From Cryptomeria japonica (Eukaryota; Streptophyta; Pinopsida; Cupressales; Cupressaceae), in assembly GCF_030272615.1 (NCBI RefSeq), contig NC_081408.1:770687336-770751335 (forward strand): a stretch of 64,000 nucleotides of DNA, given 5' to 3'. Below, in pieces: positions 34,070 through 46,049 of this stretch. Position numbers and translations under genes: made by a program. The notes below the pieces were generated by a model. It worked only from the letters and a program-made list of their open reading frames with translations. It searched no databases and had not been told where the DNA came from. How positions within the stretch are numbered: the stretch's first letter is position 1; each line of letters opens with the position of its first letter.

Positions 34070-34625
34070 AATGCATTTCACTGGCCATTCTTTCGAGCAG
34101 TTCATGCACCATGTCTCGCCAACATTCCCACAATTCTCATGCCGCACATGTGAGAAGAGCACATTTCATTGAGATACTTTGTCAAACATTTATCACGCCT
34201 TTCCTTCACGTCCACATTTTTCTGAAGAATTATGTCCATTATTCTTTGATAGATCTCTGTAATCTCTTCCACAGCTCCTGTTTTGTTGCAACATAGAGAA
34301 GACTGGAAAAAGGTTGTTGAATCAGCTTCACACTTGCCTCTTGCATTTTCTTGAAATATTCTACATCTGTTTTGTGTATACTACGATCAATGGATTCCAT
34401 GAGATGACATTTTTGGAGACATTCTGTCAACCACTCAACATGTCTTTGCTGTGCATCCATGAACATCTTCAAGATAACCGGCACAAGCATAAAGGCCAAT
34501 AGTCAACACTGTAGATAACATCCTTTCGAGGCATTTCATCAAACAATTTACTTGCCTTATCTGTGATTCCATGTTTTCTATGATGTTTACAGTGCAGTAT
34601 CAATCCATCCCCTGTATTAATGGAT
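34070..34625 (-). pseudogene. PPR protein pseudogene fragment
   Basis: On the minus strand, across at least two frameshifts and several stops, the reading matches plant pentatricopeptide-repeat proteins of the PLS class. It has 'DKASKLFDEMPRKDV' (about 34535-34580), then a 'KNVISWN' element (about 34395-34415), 'EYFKKMQEASVK' (34325-34360) and 'FDKVSQ' with 'NVLFSH' (34150-34185). PPR proteins bind organellar RNA. Only about three repeats remain, so this is a relic, possibly carried in by a retroelement or left after rearrangement. Its left edge coincides with the end of the D fragment. Confidence 0.75.
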
Positions 34626-37337
34626 GGACATAACTTTCTTTCAAATACTCAAATAAAGGTTAGAAAGTTAGGATTTGTGAGTAAGTGAGCATAAATGTTA
34701 GAAAGTTAAGCAATGAGGGATAGGAAGAGTGAAATTAAAGGATTTTTTATTTTTTATTTCTTTTTCCAAACGATTAAAATGGGAAATAAGTAAAATTAAT
34801 TTAAAAAAATTAAAATTATTTTCGAAAATAATTTAATATTTGCATTTAAGATTTGGTTTAGAAAAATGAATATAACTCAAATGATCGTTAAGGAATTTGG
34901 CTTTGAAATTTTAACTGGGCATCAACCAAGATGGGGTGACCATAACTCATGAAAATTTATTTATGAGGAGACATCAAGAATGAAATTTTAATGTTTTTCA
35001 AATAGAGGTTCACGAAAATGCAAGCATTAAAATCTCACAAATGATGAAGTGGGTTTTTGTGAAAATTGGCCCAATTGTTTGGAATGAGACTAAAGATATG
35101 CCCCTAAGACGGTTTCCCTTGATGCTTTAGTATTTTCAAATTTAATCATTTTTGCATCTTGGCCAATGTAAAAATTAGTCTAGAGAATACACATAGAGCA
35201 CTTCATGATCCGACTTCTAAGATTGAACTTGGACTTGGATTTTGACAATGAATTTGATTGTTGCTGAAGATGAGACACATGCTTGCCAACCTGTGACATG
35301 CTTAAAAAATGAAGGCTTTGGACTGTATTTACATAGTTACACATCTTGAAAACGCTTGAAAGTACACTTTAAGGATTTAGCTGACATTAGCTTCAATGCA
35401 AAAGTTTAAAATTTGGATGTTTGAAAATTGGGGCAATAGGTCTCATACTTCTATTGATTCTGTTTCTTGTAATGCATTTCACATCTCTTTTTTTTTTTTG
35501 TTATAATTGTGGTTGTAATAATAGAATTTATACACCACACAACTTTCTTATTACCCTTTTGGGTTTATTTTAATGCCTAGCACATGTATGTGCATTTTGT
35601 GTCATTTATACATCCTTTATGCATCCTGCGCTGTTACTATGACCTTATTTAGAGTTCCTATGTGTTCACTTTCATTTAATTTTATCTCCATTCCATGTCC
35701 TAACCCCACCTTTACGTTTCATTTGATTTATCTTGTTTACCCCTTTCCAAACCTTAAATCCTACCTTAAAAATAATGGAACCACACACCACTAGATGATC
35801 CTCTTCAAGCTTGTAGAAATTATGATTTTTTCAAGACAAACAACTATAAACCTTCACAAGAGAAATTTAATTCACCAATAGATGAACAATTGAGATTAAG
35901 ATAATTGAGATGTACAATAATCTCTCCTTATATAGGTAAGAGAAAAGGATGCAAACACCATTGAGGTGCAAGGGTAGGTACAACCACCCGGCACAAAATA
36001 CTAGATGTAGGCAAATTATAGTATATAATAAACCTTAACTAACACCTAGGGAATGATAAATTTTCCTATGTAAACTTAAGCATGTGAGTAAATATTAATT
36101 TACTCCAACAAAGCTTAATGTCTCATAGAGGATTGAGCTTATTTTTTAATTGAAAACAATGGCAATTTTTTTTCATAATGGAATGGTCTTGAATTTTCAT
36201 CCCCCCACAATAATATTTCCAATTCTTTCCACTTACAAAGTTTTCATCTTTGAATTCTCAAAATAACTTCTCTTAAACAAACCAATTTTATTTCTTCTTA
36301 CATAGAAAACAAAAAATTATGAGTTGCTCACATGCTTTAAATAACTTATTTTTCTCATAAAAAACATCCCTAAAATTACTTATAAAATTCTAAGAGTAAG
36401 ATGGCTTCATCTCCATAGTGTTAGATGTTTTTTATTTTTTCACCGAACAATATATTGCAACAAAATCTTTGACAATGTATTCAATTTGATTGCAACAAGG
36501 TTAGTCAACTCCTTTTATGCTTTCTTTGAAATTATTTTATTTATTTTATATAGGACCACATTTATACCTCCCCCCACACTCTTACAATGTTTTACCATTT
36601 ATTTTTATCACTTTATTGATCTATTTTTCATCTCCCTATCTCCTTATTTCTATTGTTAAACTTTTTGCATTAGTTTATTTCCATCTCCACTTTTTTTTCC
36701 CAAATCCACCATTAACCAGCCTCAATACCTAATATTTAAATACCTAATTCTATCCCTTTTCATTTTAATTATTCCATCACAGATTCATTTATGCATCTCA
36801 TAGTAGTTCCCATCAATCTTTTGTGATTCATTGTTTGACACCTTTAGGAGTTGTGAATCATTTGAGTGCTTCACTTATTTTTTTAAATACTATATCAATC
36901 CTATTTAAATATCTACACAACCTTGGTATTTAACCAACACCTTGTTTCTAAAATCGTTCTCCCTCCAACTTGCTTTGTAGTATTCTCATGTACCCTTTTC
37001 CATCATCTTGAAAGTTTTCATGATTATGTTTTGAATCATATTAATTTCTTAGCATACATTAATCTCATGAACTATCATTTATTATTTTTTCAAATTTTAT
37101 TAATTATTTGAATTATAAAAGAGATTAGTAAGGTAGACTCCTCCTGATGTTTGTTTTTGTAGGTTCCATCTCATAAAAAAATGTACTTACATGTTAATTT
37201 CAAACAATTTTGTAGAGTTTCAAAAATATTTAAAGAAGAAAACAACCTCTTAAATCACTTAAATAAAATATCACATAAGTTAGAGATCACTACTTGATAG
37301 GTTCAAGGCCACCCATTAGGTCAATACCACCATATTG
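34626..37337. other. Unassigned AT-rich stretch
   Basis: No convincing gene. Short frames (35573-35794, 36517-36732, 36923-37111) are Leu/Phe/Ser-rich translations of pyrimidine-rich DNA. The segment around 35880-36010 with CTCTCCTTATATAGG looks LTR-like (a TATA in a short-repeat context), but I found no partner. Confidence 0.5.
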
Positions 37338-38171
37338 TGTTGGAAATCAAGGTGAAACTACTACAATATTAACTTCAACAAAGTGTATGTAAATCTGAAA
37401 CCAATTTTATTATCCAAGATTGCCCACAAAGATTATGTGATGGACCATTCAATTATAATATGAAAAATAAGAAATACCACAAAAGACATATGATTTACAT
37501 GGAGAAACCCTTTCAAGAAAAATCTCTACACCCAAAGAGATCCAATGCTTGTATTAAAATTTAAAAGAGTTTGCAACAATGCAATCTCTCTCTAAATTTT
37601 GATGATGCTTTGTTGCTTCAACAACCTTGCAACACAACTTAACTTCTAACACAAGAACCCAATTTATAAAAGACCGTAGATGAGAATACCAATATGGTAT
37701 GTCAATATAAGGGTCAAATCCACTCGCAAAGACCATATGCTCCACATCTTGGTAATCTTGTAAAATTAGTAAAAATTAATAAATGATCACCTAGCCTCCA
37801 CATGGGTGCCTAAACTATACCCAATAAAAAATTGTCATACTAATTTCTCCATTACTCTTTGGTGGCTTTGATAACTAACATGTAAACCTAGGTGACCACT
37901 CAAGATAACATGCAAACAACATATGTCAACGTGCACATGCACATTCATAAAATTCCAATTGTATCCCACTCAAAAATGCATACCCATGAGGAATTTTTTT
38001 CCAATATGCTTTGTAACCTCCACCTCTATAAATGCAATTACAATTTTTCATAGGTAAATAAATAAATATTTTTCTCTCATGAGCCCTGACATCCAAGTAC
38101 ACATTCCAAGGATGATGGAGCTGCATAAAAATGTCTTAGGATTACAAGGTTAATGTCATCTTATCCTAATA
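37338..38171 (-). repeat. 3' LTR of copia element E (834 bp)
   Basis: On the minus strand it starts TATTAGGATAAGATGAC just after a purine tract and ends TTGATTTCCAACA. The end matches the end of the 5' LTR at 39708 (TTGATTCCTAGCA). It contains GATTTACATGGAGAAACCC, shared with the LTR at 27240-28118. A second PBS-like GGTATTGACC lies just outside its end (about 37320-37330), which might mean an LTR shared with a vanished neighbour. Confidence 0.7.
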
Positions 38172-38186
38172 TTCTCCCACTTGAAA
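38172..38186 (-). other. Polypurine tract of copia element E
   Basis: The minus strand reads CAAGTGGGAGAA directly before the LTR start, the usual copia layout. Confidence 0.65.
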
Positions 38187-39695
38187 TTATATATTAAAAT
38201 TACATCCATAAGTTACACAAAAATAATGATCAAATACAACGATCAAGGCACATTTTCCTTCTTGAACCAAGATAACTTATCTAGTCATTGGCTTTGTGTG
38301 AGAATTTGTAACATTATTTAAAGTATAAACTTTCTCTAATAAGACCTTACCATTCTCAATAATTTATCGCATAAAGTGATACGAAAATCAACATGCTTTG
38401 TACAAGCATGATACATAGGATTTGCGGCCAAATATGACACTTTGACTATCACAATTGATCCTCACAATCCTACTATCAAAACCAATATTTGTACCAAGTC
38501 TTTGTAACCATGTTTCCTCCTTAGAGGCATTTGTAACATTCATATACTTTGATTTTATGGTGGAAAAATCAACCATAGGCTATATTTTATTCATCCAACT
38601 GACTACACCTCCATATGAAGAATAGCCACTAGTGGACCTTTGGCTATCTAATTAACCTACTCAATTTGCATAAAAAAACCATGTATGTCCAATGAATTAA
38701 CCACATCATCCATACCATGATAAACCAAATAATAATTATAATTTCATCACAAATATCTAAACACCTTTATAAAAAAATTCTAATGTCCTCTACCAGGGTC
38801 AAATATAAACCTGCTCAAAACTCTAACTACTTGGGCAATATATGGTATAATACAAACTAGTGTACATACATCAAACTAACAATGTCACTAGCATAAAGAA
38901 ACTAAAAAGTATCTTAAAAATCATCATCAAAATTAGGACACATGTATAAACTAAGCTTAATACCAACTGTAAATTGAATACTCACTAACTTACTATCCTA
39001 CATATTAAATCTTCACAAAAAAGGTATCACCACACTTACTATGACTGAACCAAATATTTATGTGTACTCGATTCCTACTGATCTCCATCTCAAGAATGTA
39101 TATAGTAGCCCTCAAGTCCATATCGAATGTGCCAAAAAGATGAGTCTTAAGCTTCCCAATCATCACCTTATTGTTACCCATGAACAACATTTCATTAACA
39201 TATAATGTAATATAATATAATATAATATAATTAATGTAATATTATATAATGTAATATAATTAATATTTTTAATGAATTTAACATTCTTTTGAGATTCAAC
39301 TTGTTAGTAAGACTTTTGGTTTGATAAATATCACCTATCCTTCTCCATAACCTGTTTGTGGTAGATTCCTAAGAAACACTTGAGATGGTAGAATTTGTAA
39401 AAAATAATTGTATGATTTCTCATGCCTTCTTGTCAAGCTTCAAACAATCTTCATTAGACCTTTTGGATGTATTCTTTTGATTGAAAATTGTGCTTCTAGG
39501 AGATCTTCCATATTAAACATTCATAATCTCATACCTAGATCCATTAAACTTTAGAATATCTAGATGTTGGTAGAAGCCATGATATACAATTTTTTTCATA
39601 AATCTATAAAACCCAAAATACAAAACCTACTATTGCAGCTTAAATACCTTTAACACTTAAGATAAATGTGTCCCTTTCTCAACAAAACTATTATA
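38187..39695 (-). pseudogene. Ty1/copia element E internal region: gag start joined to RT and RNase H
   Basis: On the minus strand, from the primer site downward, a gag N-terminal relic ('MEDLLEAQFS', about 39470-39510) is followed near 39200 by reverse transcriptase sequence ('MLFMGNNKVMIGKLK', 39190-39146; 'YILEMEISRN', about 39060-39095). RNase H comes next: 'KSKYMNVTNASKEETWLQRLG' region and 'GFDSRIVRINCDSQSVIF', 38388-38576. Most of gag, protease, integrase and early RT are missing, so the internal part is about 1.5 kb instead of about 4 kb. The join coincides with a TAATATAA microsatellite (39200-39260). Copia order (RT before RNase H at the 3' end) is kept. Confidence 0.75.
39200..39262. 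repeat. TAATATAA microsatellite at the E deletion join
   Basis: Repeats of ATATAATATAAT and variants lie exactly where E passes from gag-like to RT-like sequence. Confidence 0.7.
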
Positions 39696-39705
39696 TTTGA
39701 TACCA
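39696..39705 (-). other. Primer-binding site of copia element E
   Basis: The minus strand reads TGGTATCAAA two bases after the LTR end, close to the TGGTATCAGAGC initiator-Met site of copia elements. Confidence 0.6.
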
Positions 39706-39707
39706 AA

Positions 39708-39905
39708 TGCTAGGAATCAAGGTGAACGACTACACCATTAACTTCAAAAAGTGTATGCTACTATGAAAATAATTTTATTATCTAATATTACCAATAAACT
39801 TGTGTAATGACACATTCAAAAATAATATAAAAAATTAGCAATACCACAAGTGAGACAAAATTTACTTGAAGAAACTATTTCAAAAAATTATTTATCACTT
39901 ATCAT

Positions 39906-39906
<1 letters not shown>
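39708..39906 (-). repeat. 5' LTR of copia element E, 3' end only
   Basis: It matches 37338-37540 in order (AATCAAGGTGAAC..., ATTAACTTCAA, AAAGTGTATG, ACATTCAA, AAGAAACT). The match stops where the compound microsatellite begins at 39907, so the rest of the LTR is displaced or lost. Confidence 0.65.
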
Positions 39907-40488
<582 letters not shown>

Positions 40489-41904
40489 ATATACATTAAT
40501 AATAAAACATAGAATTCTCATTTATTTAATTTAAAATTCTTATATAAAATTGACTAATATTATATTTTAATAATTAAAAAATCATAACTCAATTTTATAA
40601 TATTTTCTATATTGATATTAAAAATCATAGAATAATAAATTATGATTAAATAATTAATATATTTATTGAAATAAAATTTATAGGGATGAGCAACATAAGC
40701 TAAATACTTTTAATTCAAATTTAAACATAAATTTTGGTGTTTGTCATAAAGTAGTTTATAATAAATTAAAATAAATCATGATAGAGGAATTATGTCCAAT
40801 TTTCAAAATAAATCTCTCCCTCTCTCCCAACCCATCACCTTAAATTTGATTTCTTATAAATTAGTTTAAATAATATTGTATTAAAATAATTATATATTAT
40901 ATGATTGTATGTTATACTTTTGTATGTTTAGTCAGGATGTGAAATAAATAATATATGTGTAAATTTAGATAAAAACATATGAATTTATATATAAATATAT
41001 AGGAAAGTACATTTTAAATGTTCGCAATATATTATTAACAATTATTAAAATATAAAGATACAAACATATGAAGCACATGTTATTACACTAAAAAAATGAT
41101 AATGTAGCTAATTCAAAAGTCAATAAACCGGCCAAAAAAGAGGCTTGCTTGAGGGAGAATCCAAAGCCACCTATTCACCTTTAGGATTCTACAAAGAAAA
41201 TTTGAAAGTTCTTGCATGTTTAATTCTAGATTATAATATAGTTTTGAATAATAAATCTGAAAAAATCTTGCATATTTAATTCTAGATTATAATGTAGTTT
41301 TAACTATTTTTCTTGAGTTTAACTGAATTAATCGAAGCTTCTCAATTATGAGTTTGCTATCAACATCAATTTCTCTTTGCTTCTACCTTTTTAGCTTTGT
41401 CTACATTGCTTTGTGATAATTCGTCAATATCTTTCACTTGACAAAACTAGCCAAAAATTACATTTGATCATTTTTATCTATTCTTCATCATAATGAAATA
41501 AAATTATTTATTGATCAGATGCTATTCCAAATTGACAAGATACTAAATATATAAATTACATTCAGCATAATCATTGTACACAAAATCCAAACAAATAAGC
41601 AATTACTACTCTACTTAAACACTATTTATTTCAAATTTATTATATATTATTCTTAAAACTTTAATATGAAATCTATAAAATTAATTTAAATTAAAAAAAA
41701 TGTTAAAAATACTATAATGATAGATGACTTTTCTAACTCTTTCATTAAAAAAATATTTTATAAATCACTTAAACTAAATATGAAATGTATTTATAATTTA
41801 TAATCAAATAAATAAATTAGATGACAAAGTGTTCCCTAAGGAAGTTCTCTTGCCATTAAATTATTATTTTCTTAAAAGAATTTAAAAAACAATTAAACAA
41901 ATAC
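40489..41904. other. Very AT-rich DNA, no gene seen
   Basis: Stops are dense in every frame. There is a short internal duplication: TTTAATTCTAGATTATAAT appears near 41218 and again near 41276. Confidence 0.55.
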
Positions 41905-42080
41905 CAAAACGTGGGTCCTCAGTGGACAGTCCGCCATGGTGTGCGGAATTTTGACCAATAAAATGTATTGTATTATTTTATTCTCCATATGCTTGAATTA
42001 TATGGCACAACGTAGCACAGTGGATGACCAACATATTAGTCAAACTATCATATAAAATTATGGATATGGAAACTCTAATG
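41905..42080. repeat. DUF247-upstream module, copy 1
   Basis: GTGGGTCCTCAGTGGACAGT (about 41911) and GTAGCACAG...ATTAGTCAAACTATCATATAAAATTA match 45650-45815, which lies upstream of the intact DUF247 gene, and partly 47790-47880. It probably marks the former promoter of another array member whose coding part is gone. It ends at the SINE target duplication TAATG (42076-42080). Confidence 0.75.
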
Positions 42081-42292
42081 TAAATCGGTTGGTTGAGTTG
42101 TTGGACAACCACCGACACAGGTTCAAACTTCGTCTCAGTCCAAAGAGCCACTTTACCTAGCCGTGTTAGGTGGGGTCTATGGGTTTAGCGTGCGGCCCAG
42201 AGGATTAAGTCTACTTTGTTTGGACTGACTTGGTAAAGGGTCATAAGTGAGTCGTGGGGACACCTTTGAGATATCAAAAAATAAAATAAAAA
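42081..42292 (+). mobile_element. tRNA-derived SINE (about 212 bp)
   Basis: A pol III box A-like TGGTTGAGTTGTTGG (about 42089-42103) and a box B-like GGTTCAAACTT (42120-42130) are followed by a tRNA-unrelated body and an A-rich tail, AAAAAATAAAATAAAAA. It is flanked by TAATG at 42076-42080 and 42293-42297. The homologous module at 47875-47890 reads CTCTAATGGATAAA without the insert, an empty site. No intact cloverleaf is seen, so it is not a tRNA gene. Confidence 0.7.
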
Positions 42293-42297
42293 TAATG

Positions 42298-43734
42298 GAT
42301 GAAAGTTTATTAGATCATTGCAAGATGATTATAAAAAAATGTGTCATCTGATTATAAGTGATTAAATACCATAAATGGTCATCCATACAACTTTAACATG
42401 ATATCACTTGTATACCAGTTATTCTTCACACTTTTTTTAGACTGTAGGAATTGGGTAGCTTTTCTATAAACTGCAACGTGTTGGGTAAACTTTTTAAGGT
42501 TACTAGTGATGTTGTGTGGAGACTAAATCTCATGTCCTTGTGCATAGAAAGTTCTCAAAAATTGAGCCAAACCCCAACCCAATAAGGCACTATTCTCCAT
42601 ACTTTTAAAAGTTTTCGTCATGGGAAATTTCTTTGTAAGTGTGGTAAGTTTTTCATAAGTGTTTGAATTTAAATTACATCTTCTACAACCCGCACATAGT
42701 ACACGACTCTAATAATAATTTAACTATTAGATTTTTTATATGTTGATTGTATTAGTACCATATATAAGCATTGTATTAGACTTTCTAAAATTAGGAAAAT
42801 CTATTCTTGGATGAGAAATTGAAGAAGATGCAACAAGAACAAGAGTTGTAGTGCTTCGGATCTACTTTCTAGACTATTATATTTTTAAAAAATGGTGTAA
42901 AATAAGACATTTAAAAATGGGGATTACACAAGGTGGTCCCTTTTTTATTAGAAAAATATAATCTGACATCTGGTGTGCTCCCCCCAAAATGTGAACTTTT
43001 TTTTAATATTTCAAAATTGCTCTCGTGAAAATTAGTTAACACCTTTTAATTTATGCCCAAATTTTTTGCTAATTTTTTAATAAATATATATTTTTTACTA
43101 AGCTTCGACTAGTCATAGATTCAAAGTAATGTGCAACCCTAATGGAGAGCATGCTTGAAAATGTGTGAATTTTTTTTACAATTTGGAAAAACATGTCTTT
43201 GGGTATTCAAATAACTGTCCAATCCTAAGACAAATCCAACCCGAAGGATCGGAAATTGCCAATACATATACAAACGTGTGCATGGTATGGTGTGCTTGTA
43301 ATATGGCCTAATATTGGTGAGAATGCAAACATGTTTTAAAGAATAATTTTGTCCAACTGCACATATTTTTTCTCAATCATTTGACCTCAAACTCTATATT
43401 TTTCCTTCCTTATGTATTCTAAACTATCTTTAATGTGTATATATTCACAGGTGAGAGTGATTTTAGATATCTAATATTCATAATATTAGATAATCCACTT
43501 ACATAATATTCACCCTGCTTCCTATTCACATTGTAAGGTATTGTAAAAAAAACATACACAATTTTTTACAATCCAATTTATTGAAACCTCAATCTACAAA
43601 CAATTTTTTTCCTCATAGAAATGAATTCTAATTTTACATTTCCAATCTTAATAATAATACACTAGACAAGATACAAGTTTTCTTTCCGTCTTTAAAAAAA
43701 CTCTACAACTAACACAAAAATGTTGAACAATTGA
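42298..43734. other. Unassigned DNA downstream of the DUF247 gene
   Basis: No gene or clear repeat is visible. There are occasional homopolymer T or A runs. It lies past the 3' flank of the DUF247 gene. Confidence 0.5.
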
Positions 43735-43917
43735 ACAATCTTCACTTTATAGTTCTTCTTCAAATCAATCTTGTTGTAACAATAGTACAATCTTCACATT
43801 ATAGTGCTCCTTCAAATCGATCTTGTCTAGATACCTTATTTTTGTTATGCCTCCCTAGAACCCTAACAATAGTTTGAAGTCAAAGAATTTTAAAATATTG
43901 CTTTAATCGCTAGAATT
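43735..43917 (-). other. 3' flank of DUF247 gene, with a tandem duplication
   Basis: A unit of about 55 bp containing CAATCTTCACTTTATAGT / CAATCTTCACATTATAGT and TTCAAATC(A/G)ATCTTGT occurs twice (43736-43830). A diverged copy of the whole flank is at 47335-47500, which shows the flank was duplicated with the gene. It probably includes the 3' untranslated region. I see no clean AATAAA signal. Confidence 0.55.
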
Positions 43918-45306
43918 TCACGAACCCCTGTAGAAGCCATACATGGACGCGAGGGTTTGAACAAACGTGAAGAGAAAAATAAAAGTTGCAGCGAACAAAG
44001 ATACTATGGTACGCCAGCGCCTTGTAAAATGGTTGACAAAAAACTCGAGTAATCCCGTCTTCCATTTGCTCCTGTAACACTCAATTATCTCTTTCTTCAC
44101 AGCCATGAGCGGTTCAAGAGAAGATATGGCCATTCCCTTACACAGATTCTCCCACAACTCAGCCACCTTTGCATCATTTCCCACGTAGATATAAAACACC
44201 CCTGCCATCCTCAGTGTAGTCCCGTCTTGCTCCGAGTATATCAAACTATCCATCAAACCCACATAGCAAGACACAACCTGCAACTCCGACGGAAGAAACG
44301 CCTCCATGGCCATCAGATTTCTCAAAACAGTTTCAGTATTTTCAGATATCATTATGATGGGAAGGTACAGAGTAGAGGCTTCCCTATCAAATCTCAGAGC
44401 CATGCCACCGTCTCCCGTGTAGGGGCGAATGTGTACTCCTGCTTTGCTTAACATCGATACGGAGGGCAAAACGTGATTACAGAGATTATTCCGGGTCTGT
44501 ACAATAGGCAGAGATGAACTCCGGCCTCCGGAAAAGAAAGAGAGGATTAAACCATGCAAGAAACCCAAGAAATGTTCCCGACCAATGAAGGGGGAATCGA
44601 GTTCAAATCGTGAAATCTGCAGGTATTTGAACGGGAAAAACGAAGCAGCGGCGTTTAAGAGCAAGTCGAACAGCTTGGCCTTCGCTTCTTTTTCAGATCT
44701 GCCCTCCAGTTGTAACATCTTGTTCAGGACAAGCAGGGGAATTTGATTTTCCAACTTCACGATGTCCCCCAGTACTGCGAATCCGACCGACTTAACTCTA
44801 CTCTCGTCGAAAAGAGGTTCGAAATATGTACCGCCAGAAGAATCGGATTGATCTTTGCCTGCGAGAGTCCTGAGAAGCTCTAAAAGAAAGGAAGCGTCTA
44901 AAAGCATCATCCACGCTAGAGTTTCAGAGTCGCAGTTGATGATTTTCTGGTAGTTACCTCTGATTTGGCCGTCCATTGTCTTAATCTCTGCGACCACGGA
45001 ATAAATGTCTGTTTTTCCATGGAGGCGCTTGGTGATTCTTTGAACAGCGCGCTGCTTCTGGTCGACCATGTCGGAGAAATCTATAATGCAATGGAAGCAG
45101 GGCCCAATGGAGACCACCTGAGGAAGATAAGCATCGGGCTTCTGGTCCACGAGGATTTTGGGGACGGTGAAGATACAGACGGTTGAAGGGCGGGCAATGG
45201 TTTGGTTGGCTTGAATGCCCTGTTTTATTTGAATCAGCCATTCGCCCTCTCGCCTTTTGCTCTCATCTCCATCCAACTCCAATTCTTTCAACTTTGATCG
45301 ATCCAT
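43918..45306 (-). CDS. DUF247 / UPF0481 family protein, 462 aa
   Basis: This is the only intact ordinary gene in the window, intronless as is usual in the family. It starts at ATG 45306-45304 and ends at TGA 43920-43918. Family landmarks appear in order: 'FTVPKIL' (residues 46-52), 'AYLPQVVSIGP' (59-69), 'LDASFLLELL' (136-145) and 'DIVKLENQIPLLVL' (181-194). A C-terminal zone follows with 'LSKAGVHIRPY' and 'TVLRNLMAMEAF', then a hydrophobic segment near residues 434-454 (single-pass membrane anchor) and a short tail 'YGFYRGS'. The biochemical role of DUF247 proteins is mostly unknown; some grass members are self-incompatibility determinants and others are linked to defence. Base composition is richer in G+C than the surroundings and the frame is clean, so selection probably maintains it. 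It is the survivor of a local tandem array. Confidence 0.93.
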   Translation of the reverse strand: MDRSKLKELELDGDESKRREGEWLIQIKQGIQANQTIARPSTVCIFTVPKILVDQKPDAYLPQVVSIGPCFHCIIDFSDMVDQKQRAVQRITKRLHGKTDIYSVVAEIKTMDGQIRGNYQKIINCDSETLAWMMLLDASFLLELLRTLAGKDQSDSSGGTYFEPLFDESRVKSVGFAVLGDIVKLENQIPLLVLNKMLQLEGRSEKEAKAKLFDLLLNAAASFFPFKYLQISRFELDSPFIGREHFLGFLHGLILSFFSGGRSSSLPIVQTRNNLCNHVLPSVSMLSKAGVHIRPYTGDGGMALRFDREASTLYLPIIMISENTETVLRNLMAMEAFLPSELQVVSCYVGLMDSLIYSEQDGTTLRMAGVFYIYVGNDAKVAELWENLCKGMAISSLEPLMAVKKEIIECYRSKWKTGLLEFFVNHFTRRWRTIVSLFAATFIFLFTFVQTLASMYGFYRGS

Positions 45307-45647
45307 AACGTCTCAAAATGGTATACTTGACTTCGAAAACAACCCTTTTATGTCTGCAAAATCAAAATCCCAAGCTTAGTTGACCGGAAATTAGTGGTAC
45401 TTTCCAGACCAAACTGCACCATTCAATCTTTCAAGCTACCTATTGAGATTTTTTGTATCTGCAAAGTCAGAACCCCAAGCTTAGTTGACCGGAAATTGGC
45501 AGTCTCTTCCAGACCAAAATACAGGCTTCAATCTCTTTTCCAGTATTTTTCGGGCCTTTCACGTTGCGTATTCATACCAGACCAAAATAAAGGATTCAAT
45601 ATCGTTTCCATTTTTCTTTTGGGTCTTTTATGTTGCGTATTCATTCC
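45307..45647 (-). promoter_or_regulatory. DUF247 upstream region with tandem units
   Basis: AAGCTTAGTTGACCGGAAAT occurs at about 45373 and 45478, in a unit of about 105 bp. TTGCGTATTCAT with CCAGACCAAA(A/C)T also repeats (about 45560-45650). On the minus strand a TATA-like ATAAAAG is at 45351-45345 and a pyrimidine-rich TTTTGATTTTGCAG just before it could be a 3' splice site of a leader intron. Both are weak. The region presumably holds the promoter or 5' leader. Confidence 0.5.
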
Positions 45648-45815
45648 GAAATGTGGGTCCTCAGTGGACAGTCGCTCCGCTGGCCATGGTGCGTTGGCGG
45701 AATTTTGAGCAGTGAAATGTATGTATCGTTTTTCCTGGATATGCTTGAAACTATGGCACGACGTAGCACGTCGACGACTAAGCTATTAGTCAAAGTATCA
45801 TATAAAATTAAGCAT
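45648..45815. repeat. DUF247-upstream module, copy 2
   Basis: It matches 41905-42075 over about 165 bp (GTGGGTCCTCAGTGGACAGT, GCGGAATTTTGA, ATATGCTTGAA, CGTAGCAC, ATTAGTCAAA, ATCATATAAAATTA). It lies about 340 bp upstream of the intact gene. Confidence 0.8.
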
Positions 45816-46049
45816 CGTGCCGAGGTGCAATGATTAAAATGTATTTATACATTTCTATATTTTCTTTCTTTAATGTCTCTATTCATACATCATTTCCTAA
45901 GTGTATAAAAGACGCGTTGATTCTTTTAATTGATAATGTTACACCTCTCTTATGATACAGTTATGGTTTTCTTTCTTGCAAAATAATTTTGTGGTAAAAA
46001 TATGAGTAGGTGTGGGTTCCATTAGTTAGTTGGATTCATATTTCTAATC
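45816..46049. other. Short spacer, nothing recognised
   Basis: AT-rich sequence between the DUF247 upstream module and a retroelement pol fragment. Confidence 0.4.

Noticed and set aside
42081-42150. Possible tRNA gene from box A and box B
   Set aside because: No cloverleaf or anticodon arm can be drawn, and the A-rich tail plus target duplication fit a SINE.
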